NCBI RefSeq assembly: GCF_002160955.1
Contig: NZ_NFLN01000006.1
Location: 105,581-169,580, forward strand
DNA length: 64,000 nt
DNA from: Gemmiger sp. An120
GTDB taxonomy: Bacteria > Bacillota > Clostridia > Oscillospirales > Ruminococcaceae
Direction of reading: 5' to 3'
Below are positions 35,742 to 43,266 of this stretch, in pieces. How positions within the stretch are numbered: position 1 is the first letter of the stretch; each line of letters opens with the position of its first letter. The position numbers and the translations under genes are program-made. The notes below the pieces were generated by a model, which saw only the letters and a list, made by a program, of their open reading frames with translations, was not told the origin of the DNA and did not search any database.

Positions 35742-36125
35742 TTGGAGATAGTCGTAAGCAATAAAGCAAGCCGACCTCTGTATGAGCAGATTTCTTCACA
35801 GATCAAGGCGGCTATTATGAGTGGCGAACTGAAAGCCGGGGAAGCCATTCCCTCGGTGCGTTCTCTGGCAAAATCATTACACATCAGTATTCTTACAGTA
35901 CAAAAGGCGTATGCCACCCTACAAGAAGATGGTTTCATTGAAACAACGGCTGGAAAAGGCTGCTATGTATCAGCACAAAACCAAGACTTCTATCTTGAAG
36001 AACAGCAGAAGAAGATAGAAGAAAAATTTGCGGAGGCAATCGAGATCGCCCGCACAAGCGGTATATCTCTCGATAAGTTGACCGGCTTACTAACACTTAT
36101 GTATCAGGAGGATGATAGAGAATGA
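35742..36125 (+). CDS. GntR/YtrA-family repressor of the ABC transporter
   Basis: 127 residues from a TTG start (GGTGAG 4-9 bp upstream). Winged helix at about 10-75 with PLYEQISSQIKAAIMSGEL, IPSVRSLAKSL and VQKAYATLQEDGFIE. The short C-terminal helix has no ligand domain, as in the YtrA subfamily that controls ABC transporters sensing cell-wall-active peptides. Its stop overlaps the ATPase start (ATGA), forming one operon with the two transporter genes. Confidence 0.92.
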   Translation: MEIVVSNKASRPLYEQISSQIKAAIMSGELKAGEAIPSVRSLAKSLHISILTVQKAYATLQEDGFIETTAGKGCYVSAQNQDFYLEEQQKKIEEKFAEAIEIARTSGISLDKLTGLLTLMYQEDDRE

Positions 36126-36973
36126 ACAATGCTTTATCAATTTCAGGTTTGACGAAAACCTATAAAGATTTTGTATTGGACGGTGTTTCATTTTCTGTTC
36201 CCAGCGGTTCGATTGTAGGACTGATTGGCGAGAACGGAGCAGGAAAAAGCACGACCATCAATGCAGTCCTTGGCCTCATTCAGAAGGAGGCTGGAAACAT
36301 TACTATTTTAGGCAAGGAACAACTTGACAACAAGACAAAGGAACAGGTTGGTGTCGTATTCGATGGCAGCAACTATCCAGAAATTCTCTCTCCCAGAAGG
36401 CTTAACCGGGTTTTGAAGAATATCTATCACTCATGGGATGAACACACCTTTCTGGGTCTGTTGAAAAAACTATCCCTGCCGATTGATAAGCCGATCAAGC
36501 AGTATTCCAGAGGCATGAAAATGAAATTGGCAATTTCTGCGGCTTTATCTCACAATTCCAAACTGCTGATTTTGGACGAAGCTACCAGCGGACTTGACCC
36601 CGTTATTCGGGACGACATCTTGGATATTCTGCTGGATTTTGTTCAAGATGAAGAACATTCTATTTTGATTTCTTCACACATTACCACCGATCTTGAAAAG
36701 ATTGCTGATTATATCGTTTTCATACACGAAGGAAAAGTCGTTTTTTCAAAGCCCAAAGACGAGCTGACAGAACAGTATGGTATTATAAAGTGCGGAGCCG
36801 CACAGTTTGATGCTTTGGATAAATCCGACATCATTGTGTATCGGAAGATGGATTATGAATGGCAGGTTTTAATTGCCGACCGAATGGCAATGCAAAAAAA
36901 ATATCCCAAGGCAATGATTGTACCGGCAACGATTGATGAAATCATGTTGCTCTATGTAAAGGGGGAAAAGTGA
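36122..36973 (+). CDS. ABC transporter ATP-binding protein (YtrB/BcrA-like)
   Basis: 283 residues. Walker A GENGAGKST, signature YSRGMKMKL (a YSxGM variant usual in antibiotic-type exporters), Walker B LLILDEATSGLDP, and ISSHITTDLEK as switch region. The C-terminal ~70 residues are an extra domain. It pairs with the permease that overlaps its stop. Confidence 0.95.
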   Translation: MNNALSISGLTKTYKDFVLDGVSFSVPSGSIVGLIGENGAGKSTTINAVLGLIQKEAGNITILGKEQLDNKTKEQVGVVFDGSNYPEILSPRRLNRVLKNIYHSWDEHTFLGLLKKLSLPIDKPIKQYSRGMKMKLAISAALSHNSKLLILDEATSGLDPVIRDDILDILLDFVQDEEHSILISSHITTDLEKIADYIVFIHEGKVVFSKPKDELTEQYGIIKCGAAQFDALDKSDIIVYRKMDYEWQVLIADRMAMQKKYPKAMIVPATIDEIMLLYVKGEK

Positions 36974-37602
36974 TGAAAGGCATCCTACTGAAAGATCTTT
37001 ATATCGCCAAAAGTGGTATTATTATTACTCTGACAAGCCTGTTTGTTTTGACCTTTGGACTTTCGTTTTTGCTTGATGTCACTGCAATTTTAATGCTCGC
37101 GCCAGCCGTTTCAACTGCTGCGGTTTATATAAGCATTACCAATGATGCAAGTTCCAAATGGAATAAAAATGTGATTACAATGCCTGTAACAAGAGCGCAG
37201 ATTATTGGAACCAAATACATTCTTTATATTCTGCTTTCAGCGGTAGGGATCATTGTAGTGTTGGTGTCACTTGGAGCTTTGTCCTTAATGGGTATAACGG
37301 TAACACTTTATTCGATGCTGTTCAATGCAGCTATTGGAATTAGCGTAGCCTTGCTTGCAGGAGGTATCAGCCTGCCTTGTGTGTACTTTTTTGACGCAGA
37401 AAAATCTCAAATCGTTTATATGATAGCTTTTGTTGCATCTACGGGCATTATTACCGTTCTGGTTCTGTTGATAAATATATTTATTCCCGTTAAAAACAAT
37501 ATTCTATTAGCGTTTTATATCGTACTGGCAATTTCGTTTGTATGGTTTGCTGTGTCCTACAAAATTGCTGCCTACGCTTATCAGAAAAAAGATATTACTT
37601 GA
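36973..37602 (+). CDS. ABC-2 type permease
   Basis: 209 residues with six hydrophobic helices (about 15-35, 38-58, 80-105, 110-135, 145-168, 175-200). It begins MKGILLKDLYIAKSG, the amphipathic entry helix of ABC-2 permeases. It overlaps the ATPase stop by ATGA. With the GntR regulator it forms a YtrA-B-C-like sensing or export module of unknown substrate. Confidence 0.9.
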   Translation: MKGILLKDLYIAKSGIIITLTSLFVLTFGLSFLLDVTAILMLAPAVSTAAVYISITNDASSKWNKNVITMPVTRAQIIGTKYILYILLSAVGIIVVLVSLGALSLMGITVTLYSMLFNAAIGISVALLAGGISLPCVYFFDAEKSQIVYMIAFVASTGIITVLVLLINIFIPVKNNILLAFYIVLAISFVWFAVSYKIAAYAYQKKDIT

Positions 37603-37619
37603 CAAGAACCAATATAGAA

Positions 37620-37664
37620 AAGCGCCGGACGCGGCGGCCTGTTGGCCCTGCGCCCGGCGTTTTC
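37620..37664. terminator. Sister terminator 3
   Basis: AAGCGCCGGACGC pairs with GCGCCCGGCGTTTT; closely related to 34116 and 35193. It ends the GntR-ABC operon. Confidence 0.8.
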
Positions 37665-37676
37665 CTATGGGTTATT

Positions 37677-37788
37677 CTACGCATTTCAAAGCCCGTTTCA
37701 GCGGGGATTGGAGCAATCCTATTGCCGCCCCGTCAATCGCTTGCCAGAAGCCCGCTATGGCGGCCTATTCAGCGACTTAACTGCGTAG
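37677..37788. repeat. 113-bp structured repeat, copy B
   Basis: Starts CTACGCATTTCAAAGCCCGTT like copy A (35514) and ends ACTGCGTAG. Its right end overlaps the last codons of the Cys_rich_VLP gene, so insertion of the module replaced or fused that gene end. Confidence 0.7.
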
Positions 37789-38140
37789 CTTGCAGGTATC
37801 TTTTCCGCTGCCTTTCGGCCTCTTGCTTCCGGCGCATCCGCACCGCGCAATCGGGACAGTATTTCGCCCGGTTGGATTTCGGTGTAAACGCAGCCCCGCA
37901 CACGGCGCACCGCTTCACGCTATCCCGGCTCTGGATGATCTCGGCATACAGCGCCCCGTCCAGCGGAAGAACAGCGGCACGAAACCACCGGCACAGCAAC
38001 GAATAGGAAATGCTCTGGACGCACACACATTCCTCGCCGTCGTCCAGCAAGAGGCAGTTCCCGTCACAGTAGTTGCAGCACTCATGCGTCAGCTTCCGGG
38101 CCTTGCGATATTGAGGGTAATTCATTCTCGGTATGCTCAT
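37769..38140 (-). CDS. Cys_rich_VLP-type zinc protein
   Basis: 123 residues. The N-terminal Cys group CCNYCDGNCLLLDDGEECVCVQ is typical of the Cys_rich_VLP family, found beside ICE relaxases. A C-terminal zinc knuckle CAVCGAAFTPKSNRAKYCPDC follows, then an Arg/Lys/Gln tail. The gene overlaps the relaxase gene by 4 bp (same operon). A role as relaxosome or regulatory partner is likely but unproven. The last residues fall inside repeat copy B. Confidence 0.85.
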   Translation of the reverse strand: MSIPRMNYPQYRKARKLTHECCNYCDGNCLLLDDGEECVCVQSISYSLLCRWFRAAVLPLDGALYAEIIQSRDSVKRCAVCGAAFTPKSNRAKYCPDCAVRMRRKQEAERQRKRYLQATQLSR

Positions 38141-39468
38141 AGCTCTTGTGCCTGCTCCTTTCCCGGCGTCACCCGCAAAATGCTGTCTACATTCTGCTTG
38201 ATAATGCCGTATTCTTTCAGCTCTCGCTTGACTTCGCCGTACTGTTCGTACAGCCGCGCTTTCTGCTTGTCCAGCTCCCGGTACTCGGCTTTCAGGGCGG
38301 CCAGATCGGGCAGCCTTGTGATTCCGGCGTCCTTGATGGCCTTTGCAGCAGCCTCGTACAAAATGAGCTGACTTTCATGTTCGCGCCGGAACGCAGCCTT
38401 GTCTTTGGCCTTGCGGTATTCCAGCACCACGGGCCGGAGCTGCTTGTAGGTGGTGAGGTTCTTTATCAGCACCGCCATGTTTCCAAGACGCCGTTCCACG
38501 TCTTTGAGGGCCGCAGCAGTCTCGTCGTTGGCCGCGCTGATCTCCGCGACCTTGCTTTCCAGCTCGGCATATTGCTCTATGCCATGCTCGGTAAGAAAGT
38601 TCATTGTCTTTGCGGCCTGCTTCAAATTTTCGAGCTTCGCCCAACGTGCATAGCCCTCGCTCTGCTGGGCCTTGATGTTGTTCTCCAAGGCGATCCGCAG
38701 GGTGATACCCTTGCGCTGCCGGTTCGGGCCTCTGTCCACGGCCAGCCTTTTGATCCGGCGGGTGATGGCTTCCTCGGTGTAGTTCTCACCCAGCGTCTTG
38801 CAGCGGGTGAAGCGTTCCTGTCCGGGGGCGCGGAACGAGATAAATTTGCCCTGCTTGATCTCATAGCCCTGCGCCGCCATGAGCCGGAGAAAATCGTCAA
38901 AGTCTTTGGCCTGCGGGATTACGGCGTCGATGGCAGCTTTCAGTTTGGCTTTCCAGCTCTTGCCCTTGCGCCCGGCATCCCATTCCGCATAGCTCTTGCC
39001 TTTATCCCGGCTGGGCTGTACCACCGACAAACCGTGTTCCCGGCACAGCCGGTCACTGGTACGCCGGATATAGGCGTAGCTCTGCCGGTTGGAATTGTAC
39101 TTGCGGTGGTTCACCATATCCACGGCGCAGAAAATCAGGTGATTGTGGACGTGGCCCTTGTCGATGTGGGTTGTCAGCACATAGGAGTATTTTCCTTGCA
39201 GCACTTCGTCGGCAAGCTGCTTGCCGATCTCATGGGCCTGTTCCGGCGTGGCCTCGCCGGGGGAAAAGGATTGGATCAGATGGTGGGCCAGATTGTTGCC
39301 TTTCTGGATGGCCTGCGCCAACAGCATTTCAAATTCTATGTCCGCTGTTTCATAGGAGCAGCCAAAAGAGGACACCAGCATTTTGTCCTCGGTCTTGTCC
39401 GGGTTCTCGATGTAGTCCAGCGCCTTTTTCAGCGTTGACTTGATAGGATGTATCTTTGTAACTGCCAT
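38137..39468 (-). CDS. MobP-type relaxase (VirD2/MobA mobilization nuclease) of the ICE
   Basis: 443 residues. The candidate catalytic Tyr is Tyr19 in KALDYIENPDKT. HIDKGHVHNHLIF at 101-113 is the metal-binding histidine motif (His106, His108, His110) of the relaxase family. The C-terminal half is helical and charged. It nicks oriT and pilots the strand. It overlaps mobC by 40 bp. Expected target: the repeat at 39778-39879, upstream of mobC. Confidence 0.94.
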   Translation of the reverse strand: MAVTKIHPIKSTLKKALDYIENPDKTEDKMLVSSFGCSYETADIEFEMLLAQAIQKGNNLAHHLIQSFSPGEATPEQAHEIGKQLADEVLQGKYSYVLTTHIDKGHVHNHLIFCAVDMVNHRKYNSNRQSYAYIRRTSDRLCREHGLSVVQPSRDKGKSYAEWDAGRKGKSWKAKLKAAIDAVIPQAKDFDDFLRLMAAQGYEIKQGKFISFRAPGQERFTRCKTLGENYTEEAITRRIKRLAVDRGPNRQRKGITLRIALENNIKAQQSEGYARWAKLENLKQAAKTMNFLTEHGIEQYAELESKVAEISAANDETAAALKDVERRLGNMAVLIKNLTTYKQLRPVVLEYRKAKDKAAFRREHESQLILYEAAAKAIKDAGITRLPDLAALKAEYRELDKQKARLYEQYGEVKRELKEYGIIKQNVDSILRVTPGKEQAQEL

Positions 39469-39758
39469 ATCTTCGCCAGCTCCCCTTTGATGTCCTCAAT
39501 GTCCTGCGCGTACACAGTCCCGGTACTGTTGATACGCCGGGCAATCTGATTGACATTGACGCCGATCTTTTGCAGCTCGGCAGTCTGCGCCCGGATGTCG
39601 CTGGTGTCCATGTGGACGATATACCCGTCAATGAGCATTTTCCGGGCATAGGCGGAAAAGTTTTTCGTGTGGAGCTGGGCCATTTTCTGCTGGATCAAGG
39701 CCCGTTCTTCCGGCGTCACAGGGACGCGCAGCACAATGTTTCGTGTTCGGTTTGCCAT
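39429..39758 (-). CDS. mobC: MobC-type relaxosome accessory protein
   Basis: 109 residues. A ribbon-helix-helix N-terminus (NIVLRVPVTPEERALIQQKM) and the MobC signature GVNVNQIARRINSTG. It helps open oriT for the relaxase. The 3' end overlaps the relaxase gene, so both are translated together. Confidence 0.92.
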   Translation of the reverse strand: MANRTRNIVLRVPVTPEERALIQQKMAQLHTKNFSAYARKMLIDGYIVHMDTSDIRAQTAELQKIGVNVNQIARRINSTGTVYAQDIEDIKGELAKIWQLQRYILSSQR

Positions 39759-39777
39759 TCATTCACCGTCCTTTCTG

Positions 39778-39879
39778 AACAGGGGTTTGGGGTTTTCCCC
39801 AACAAGCAACCGGCCACGGCCCGCAGGGACAGGGACGGGCCGGTTTTCGGAAGTGTGGCTACACTTCCTATGCTTGCTA
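39778..39879 (-). other. Putative oriT of the ICE (repeat copy 2)
   Basis: Immediately upstream of mobC on the minus strand. Reading on that strand: TAGCAAGCATAGGAAGTG, hairpin AAGTGTAGCCACACTT, a GC-rich imperfect hairpin, TTGCTTGTTGGGGAAAACCCC and AAACCCCTGTT. Conserved with 25104-25205 although non-coding. Position, hairpins and conservation support oriT; no nick site is proven. Confidence 0.65.
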
Positions 39880-40001
39880 TTCATCTTTTCGTATTCTCCC
39901 ACGATGAAAGCGCAGATTTGCCGAACACTTCCACAGAAAAAGAAAAACGCCATAGAAACAATGCGTTTCCATAGCGTCCTTTTGCCTGTTTTGCTTTGTG
40001 C

Positions 40002-40352
40002 TTACTCTTTTTCGACTTCCGTAATTTCCCTTGCCGTTGCGGTTACAATCCGTATGCCCTTATCGCTCATACCGTCCAGCAGCGCGTCAAGCTGCCGACG
40101 ATTGGTGGATTTCTCCGCGTCGCTGTTCGGAAAGAAAAATTGATCTACGGAAATATGATACCGGGTTACAAGGTCATAGAACACCTGTAAACTCGGCTGT
40201 TGTCCCTTGTTCTCGATATTCGCAAGGTAGCGCGGGGAAATATATAGCTCGTCGCTTACCTTTTTCCGGCTCTCGCCGTATTCTTTTCTCGCGGCTTTTA
40301 TGGCTGCCCCGAAAGCCTTAAAATCGTATAACGGTACAGGTCGTTTCGCCAT
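40002..40352 (-). CDS. XRE-family regulator
   Basis: 116 residues. Helix-turn-helix at about 14-65 (FGAAIKAARKEYGESRKKVSDELYISPRYLANIENKGQ). The C-terminus ends in GIRIVTATAREITEVEKE. It lies upstream of, and divergent from, the excisionase-like gene at 40526 and may control it or the mobilization genes. Confidence 0.9.
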   Translation of the reverse strand: MAKRPVPLYDFKAFGAAIKAARKEYGESRKKVSDELYISPRYLANIENKGQQPSLQVFYDLVTRYHISVDQFFFPNSDAEKSTNRRQLDALLDGMSDKGIRIVTATAREITEVEKE

Positions 40353-40525
40353 TTTTATTCACCCTATTACATTCTACTGTTCACCTTTCCTTTTGGATAT
40401 GTCTACATAATTCATAGCATTAGCTTAAATAATTCCCGTTATTCACGCTTTGTTTATTGCTATTATTCGTTCGACCGTATATAATATATCATGGTAGGTT
40501 TTAAGTAGAAAGGACGGGTGCTTGT

Positions 40526-40702
40526 ATGGAATATATATCTTGCGCGGAAGCGGCGGCAAAATGGGGCATTTCCGAAAGGCGGGTACAGAAACTTTGCGAG
40601 GGCGAGCGCATATCCGGCGCGGTAAAGTTCAGCCGGGTTTGGCTGATACCCAAAGACGCGGAAAAGCCCGTTGACGGGAGAAGAAAAAATAATACTTTGT
40701 GA
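40526..40702 (+). CDS. Small excisionase-like HTH DNA-binding protein
   Basis: 58 residues. EYISCAEAAAKWGISERRVQKLCEGERISGAVKF and VWLIPKDAEKPVD match the MerR/excisionase-type winged helix used by small helix-turn-helix proteins of mobile elements. The ATG follows AAAGGACGGG by 9 bp. Its stop overlaps the first regulatory box of the two-component operon. It may be an element control protein or a directionality factor. Confidence 0.8.
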   Translation: MEYISCAEAAAKWGISERRVQKLCEGERISGAVKFSRVWLIPKDAEKPVDGRRKNNTL

Positions 40703-40730
40703 GATTTCTGCGACATTTTACTGATAAACT
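40698..40730 (+). promoter_or_regulatory. Response-regulator box and promoter 1 (two-component operon)
   Basis: TGTGAG-N5-TGCGAC (40698-40714), then exactly 10 bp, then a -10 element TAAACT (40725-40730). The same geometry occurs at 42524, 45890 and 47797. The first base pairs overlap the preceding gene stop. Confidence 0.7.
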
Positions 40731-40757
40731 AAACAGTGAAAGGATGTGAACTTGCTT

Positions 40758-41441
40758 ATGAGAATATTAGTGGTTGAGGATGACCGCCTTTTGAATAACA
40801 CACTTTGCTATAACTTGTCTGCCTATGGTTATCAAGTTGATGCCGCTTTAACAAAAAATGCAGCAGAACACCTTTGCAAAAAACAAGGATATGATTTGAT
40901 TGTTCTCGATGTAAATCTTCCAGACGGGAACGGTTTTGACTTTTGTAGGGATATAAAAGATCGTTATCCAGATGTTGCGGTAATATTTCTGACAGCAAAT
41001 GATATGGAAAGTGATATGCTAAAAGGCTTTGAGTTAGGGGCTGATGATTATGTGACAAAGCCTTTTCCTATGAGCGTATTTCAAAAGAAAGTAGCTGCTT
41101 TGTTGGCACGAATGAAAAAAATCTCAGGTGGCGATTGCTACAATGACGGTAACCTGTCTATTGATTTTTCGGAGATGAGCGCAAAGCTATCCGGGGAAGT
41201 AATTTCTTTCACGCCAATGGAATATCGGCTTTTGAAAATACTAATCAAAAATCCCAAGATAGTTTTAACTCGTCAGACATTGTTAGAAAAGCTATGGGAT
41301 ATTGACGGTAATTTCGTAGATGAACACGCTTTGACTTCAACGATCAGCCGCATACGCAATAAATTAGAAACGCCGGATAGATCATATATCAAAACTGTTT
41401 ACGGTATGGGATATATGTGGATTGGGGGCGTGGGCAGATGA
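40758..41441 (+). CDS. OmpR-family response regulator
   Basis: 227 residues. Receiver domain with Asp8-Asp9, phosphoacceptor Asp51 (LIVLDVNLPDG) and Lys near 100 (DYVTKPF). A winged-helix DNA-binding domain follows, ending YIKTVYGMGYMW. ATG 40758 gives the standard receiver N-terminus (MRILVVEDD). It overlaps the kinase start. It is the expected reader of the TGTGAG-N5-TGCGAG boxes at the promoters downstream. Confidence 0.95.
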   Translation: MRILVVEDDRLLNNTLCYNLSAYGYQVDAALTKNAAEHLCKKQGYDLIVLDVNLPDGNGFDFCRDIKDRYPDVAVIFLTANDMESDMLKGFELGADDYVTKPFPMSVFQKKVAALLARMKKISGGDCYNDGNLSIDFSEMSAKLSGEVISFTPMEYRLLKILIKNPKIVLTRQTLLEKLWDIDGNFVDEHALTSTISRIRNKLETPDRSYIKTVYGMGYMWIGGVGR

Positions 41442-42505
41442 AAATGGGAAAATTGACAATCAATAAAGGGTGCATTGCTATCGGCGTGGTATTTCTCGCA
41501 TTTTCACTTTCAATGCTACTCGCTATTTATCATTTGACACATAACATTAAGCTATTATTCTGCGGAATAATTTATGTAGCAAGTACAATTCTATGTGCTA
41601 TTATTTTCTTGATTTTTATCCGAAGAAAATTAACTTTATTTTCTGATTTATTGTGTAAGTTATTAGATGATATGATGTCGTCTGATATGGAGCCACCGCA
41701 ATGTTCAGAGGAAGAAAGTCTGTTTTACAAAATCCAGCATAGGATTTCCCGGCTATACGAAGTGTTGCGGGAAAGCGAACTTAGTGTTTCAAAGGAACGG
41801 GCAGATTTGCAAGAGTTAATATCGGATATATCTCACCAAGTAAAAACCCCGATAGCAAACCTAAAAATGATTGACGCTACGTTACTTGAACAGGTTGTTA
41901 CCCCGGAAAAGCAGAAAGAATTTCTATTAGCTATGGACGGACAATTAAATAAGCTGGACTTTCTTATGCAGTCTATGATTAAAACGTCAAGGCTGGAAGC
42001 CGGTGTTATTGCATTAGAACCGAAACCGCAGATGATATATGACACACTTGCGACAGCGTTAGGCGGCATTTTGTTAAATGCAGAGCAGAAAAACATTGCA
42101 ATTACAGTAGATTGCCCGGAAACCATTTCCGCAATCCATGATCGTAAATGGACAAGTGAAGCTTTGTTTAATATTTTGGATAATGCAGTAAAATACACAC
42201 CAATAGGCGGTGAAATCAGAGTATCAGTTGTAGGTTGGGAAATGTATGCTAAAATTGATATTTCCGATACAGGCATTGGCATTTTAGAACAACATCAAGG
42301 AACAATCTTTAAACGATTTTACAGGGAGGAAACCGTACACAATGTTGAGGGTATTGGAATAGGACTATATCTGGCTCGTGAAATCATCACTCGTCAGCGT
42401 GGCTTCATTCGGGTATCTTCAGAAGTCGGAAAAGGCTCAACATTTTCTGTATTTTTACCTTGTTCGGAAATGTCACAGGATTGTGACATTCCAGCAGAAT
42501 ATTAA
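41438..42505 (+). CDS. Intramembrane-sensing histidine kinase
   Basis: 355 residues. Two transmembrane helices (about 11-31 and 38-61) with almost no extracellular loop, the intramembrane-sensing design of BceS-type kinases that are driven by an ABC transporter. HisKA with His133 (SDISHQVKTPIA); ATPase with N-box NILDNAVKYTP, DTGIGI and GIGLYLAREI. The start overlaps the regulator stop (ATGA). The last codons contain the palindrome TGTCACA-GGAT-TGTGACA of the next promoter. Confidence 0.94.
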   Translation: MKMGKLTINKGCIAIGVVFLAFSLSMLLAIYHLTHNIKLLFCGIIYVASTILCAIIFLIFIRRKLTLFSDLLCKLLDDMMSSDMEPPQCSEEESLFYKIQHRISRLYEVLRESELSVSKERADLQELISDISHQVKTPIANLKMIDATLLEQVVTPEKQKEFLLAMDGQLNKLDFLMQSMIKTSRLEAGVIALEPKPQMIYDTLATALGGILLNAEQKNIAITVDCPETISAIHDRKWTSEALFNILDNAVKYTPIGGEIRVSVVGWEMYAKIDISDTGIGILEQHQGTIFKRFYREETVHNVEGIGIGLYLAREIITRQRGFIRVSSEVGKGSTFSVFLPCSEMSQDCDIPAEY

Positions 42506-42556
42506 GCTCATTTAAGGAGTTACCGTGACAATCCTGCGAGAATTGAGCTTTATAAT
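42471..42556 (+). promoter_or_regulatory. Composite response-regulator promoter 2 (first ABC transporter)
   Basis: A palindrome TGTCACA-GGAT-TGTGACA (42471-42488) is followed after ~36 bp by CGTGAC-N5-TGCGAG (42524-42540), 10 bp and TATAAT (42551-42556). It drives the gene at 42588. The box replaces the -35 element, as expected for an activator-dependent promoter. Confidence 0.75.
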
Positions 42557-42587
42557 AGTGCCATCAAAAAGAAAGGTGGTAGATTAA

Positions 42588-43253
42588 ATGCCTATTTTAC
42601 AAACGATTGATCTTAAAAAATACTACGGAGTAAAACCAAACATTACAAAGGCTCTGGACGGTATTTCTCTTTCTGTTGAAGCGGGCGAGTTTGTCGCTAT
42701 TGTGGGAACATCTGGTAGCGGAAAATCCACATTGCTGAATATGATCGGTGGATTGGACGTACCGACTTCTGGCAAGGTAATTGTTGACGGAAAGGACTTA
42801 TCGAAGCTAAAAGACGAACAACTTACAGTCTTTCGTAGAAGAAAGATTGGCTTTGTTTTTCAAAACTATAACCTTGTTCCAGTGCTAAACGTATATGAGA
42901 ATATTGCTTTGCCCGTGGAACTGGACGGGGATAAGGTAGATAAGAAATTCATGCTGGAAGTTGTTAAAATGTTAGCTTTGGAAGATAAGCTAAATAATAT
43001 GCCTAACAATCTTTCGGGAGGTCAGCAACAGCGTGTTGCGATTGCCCGTGCCCTTGTATCTAAACCCGCAATCGTACTTGCGGACGAGCCAACAGGCAAC
43101 CTTGACAGCCATACAAGTAATGATGTTTTGAGCTTATTAAAAGTAACCAGTCAAAAGTTTCATCAAACCCTTGTGATGATTACACATAACAATGAAATTG
43201 CCCAACTTGCAGACCGCATAATCCGTATTGAGGACGGAAAGATTGCAAAGTAA
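42588..43253 (+). CDS. ABC transporter ATP-binding protein (BceA/MacB type)
   Basis: 221 residues. Walker A GTSGSGKST, Q-loop FQNYNLVPVLNVYEN, signature LSGGQQQR, Walker B IVLADEPTGNLDS. It pairs with the FtsX-like permease 13 bp downstream. The combination of two-component system plus BceA-like ATPase and large FtsX permease is the standard peptide-antibiotic detoxification module of Firmicutes. Confidence 0.95.
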   Translation: MPILQTIDLKKYYGVKPNITKALDGISLSVEAGEFVAIVGTSGSGKSTLLNMIGGLDVPTSGKVIVDGKDLSKLKDEQLTVFRRRKIGFVFQNYNLVPVLNVYENIALPVELDGDKVDKKFMLEVVKMLALEDKLNNMPNNLSGGQQQRVAIARALVSKPAIVLADEPTGNLDSHTSNDVLSLLKVTSQKFHQTLVMITHNNEIAQLADRIIRIEDGKIAK

Positions 43254-43266
43254 GGGGGTGGCATAA

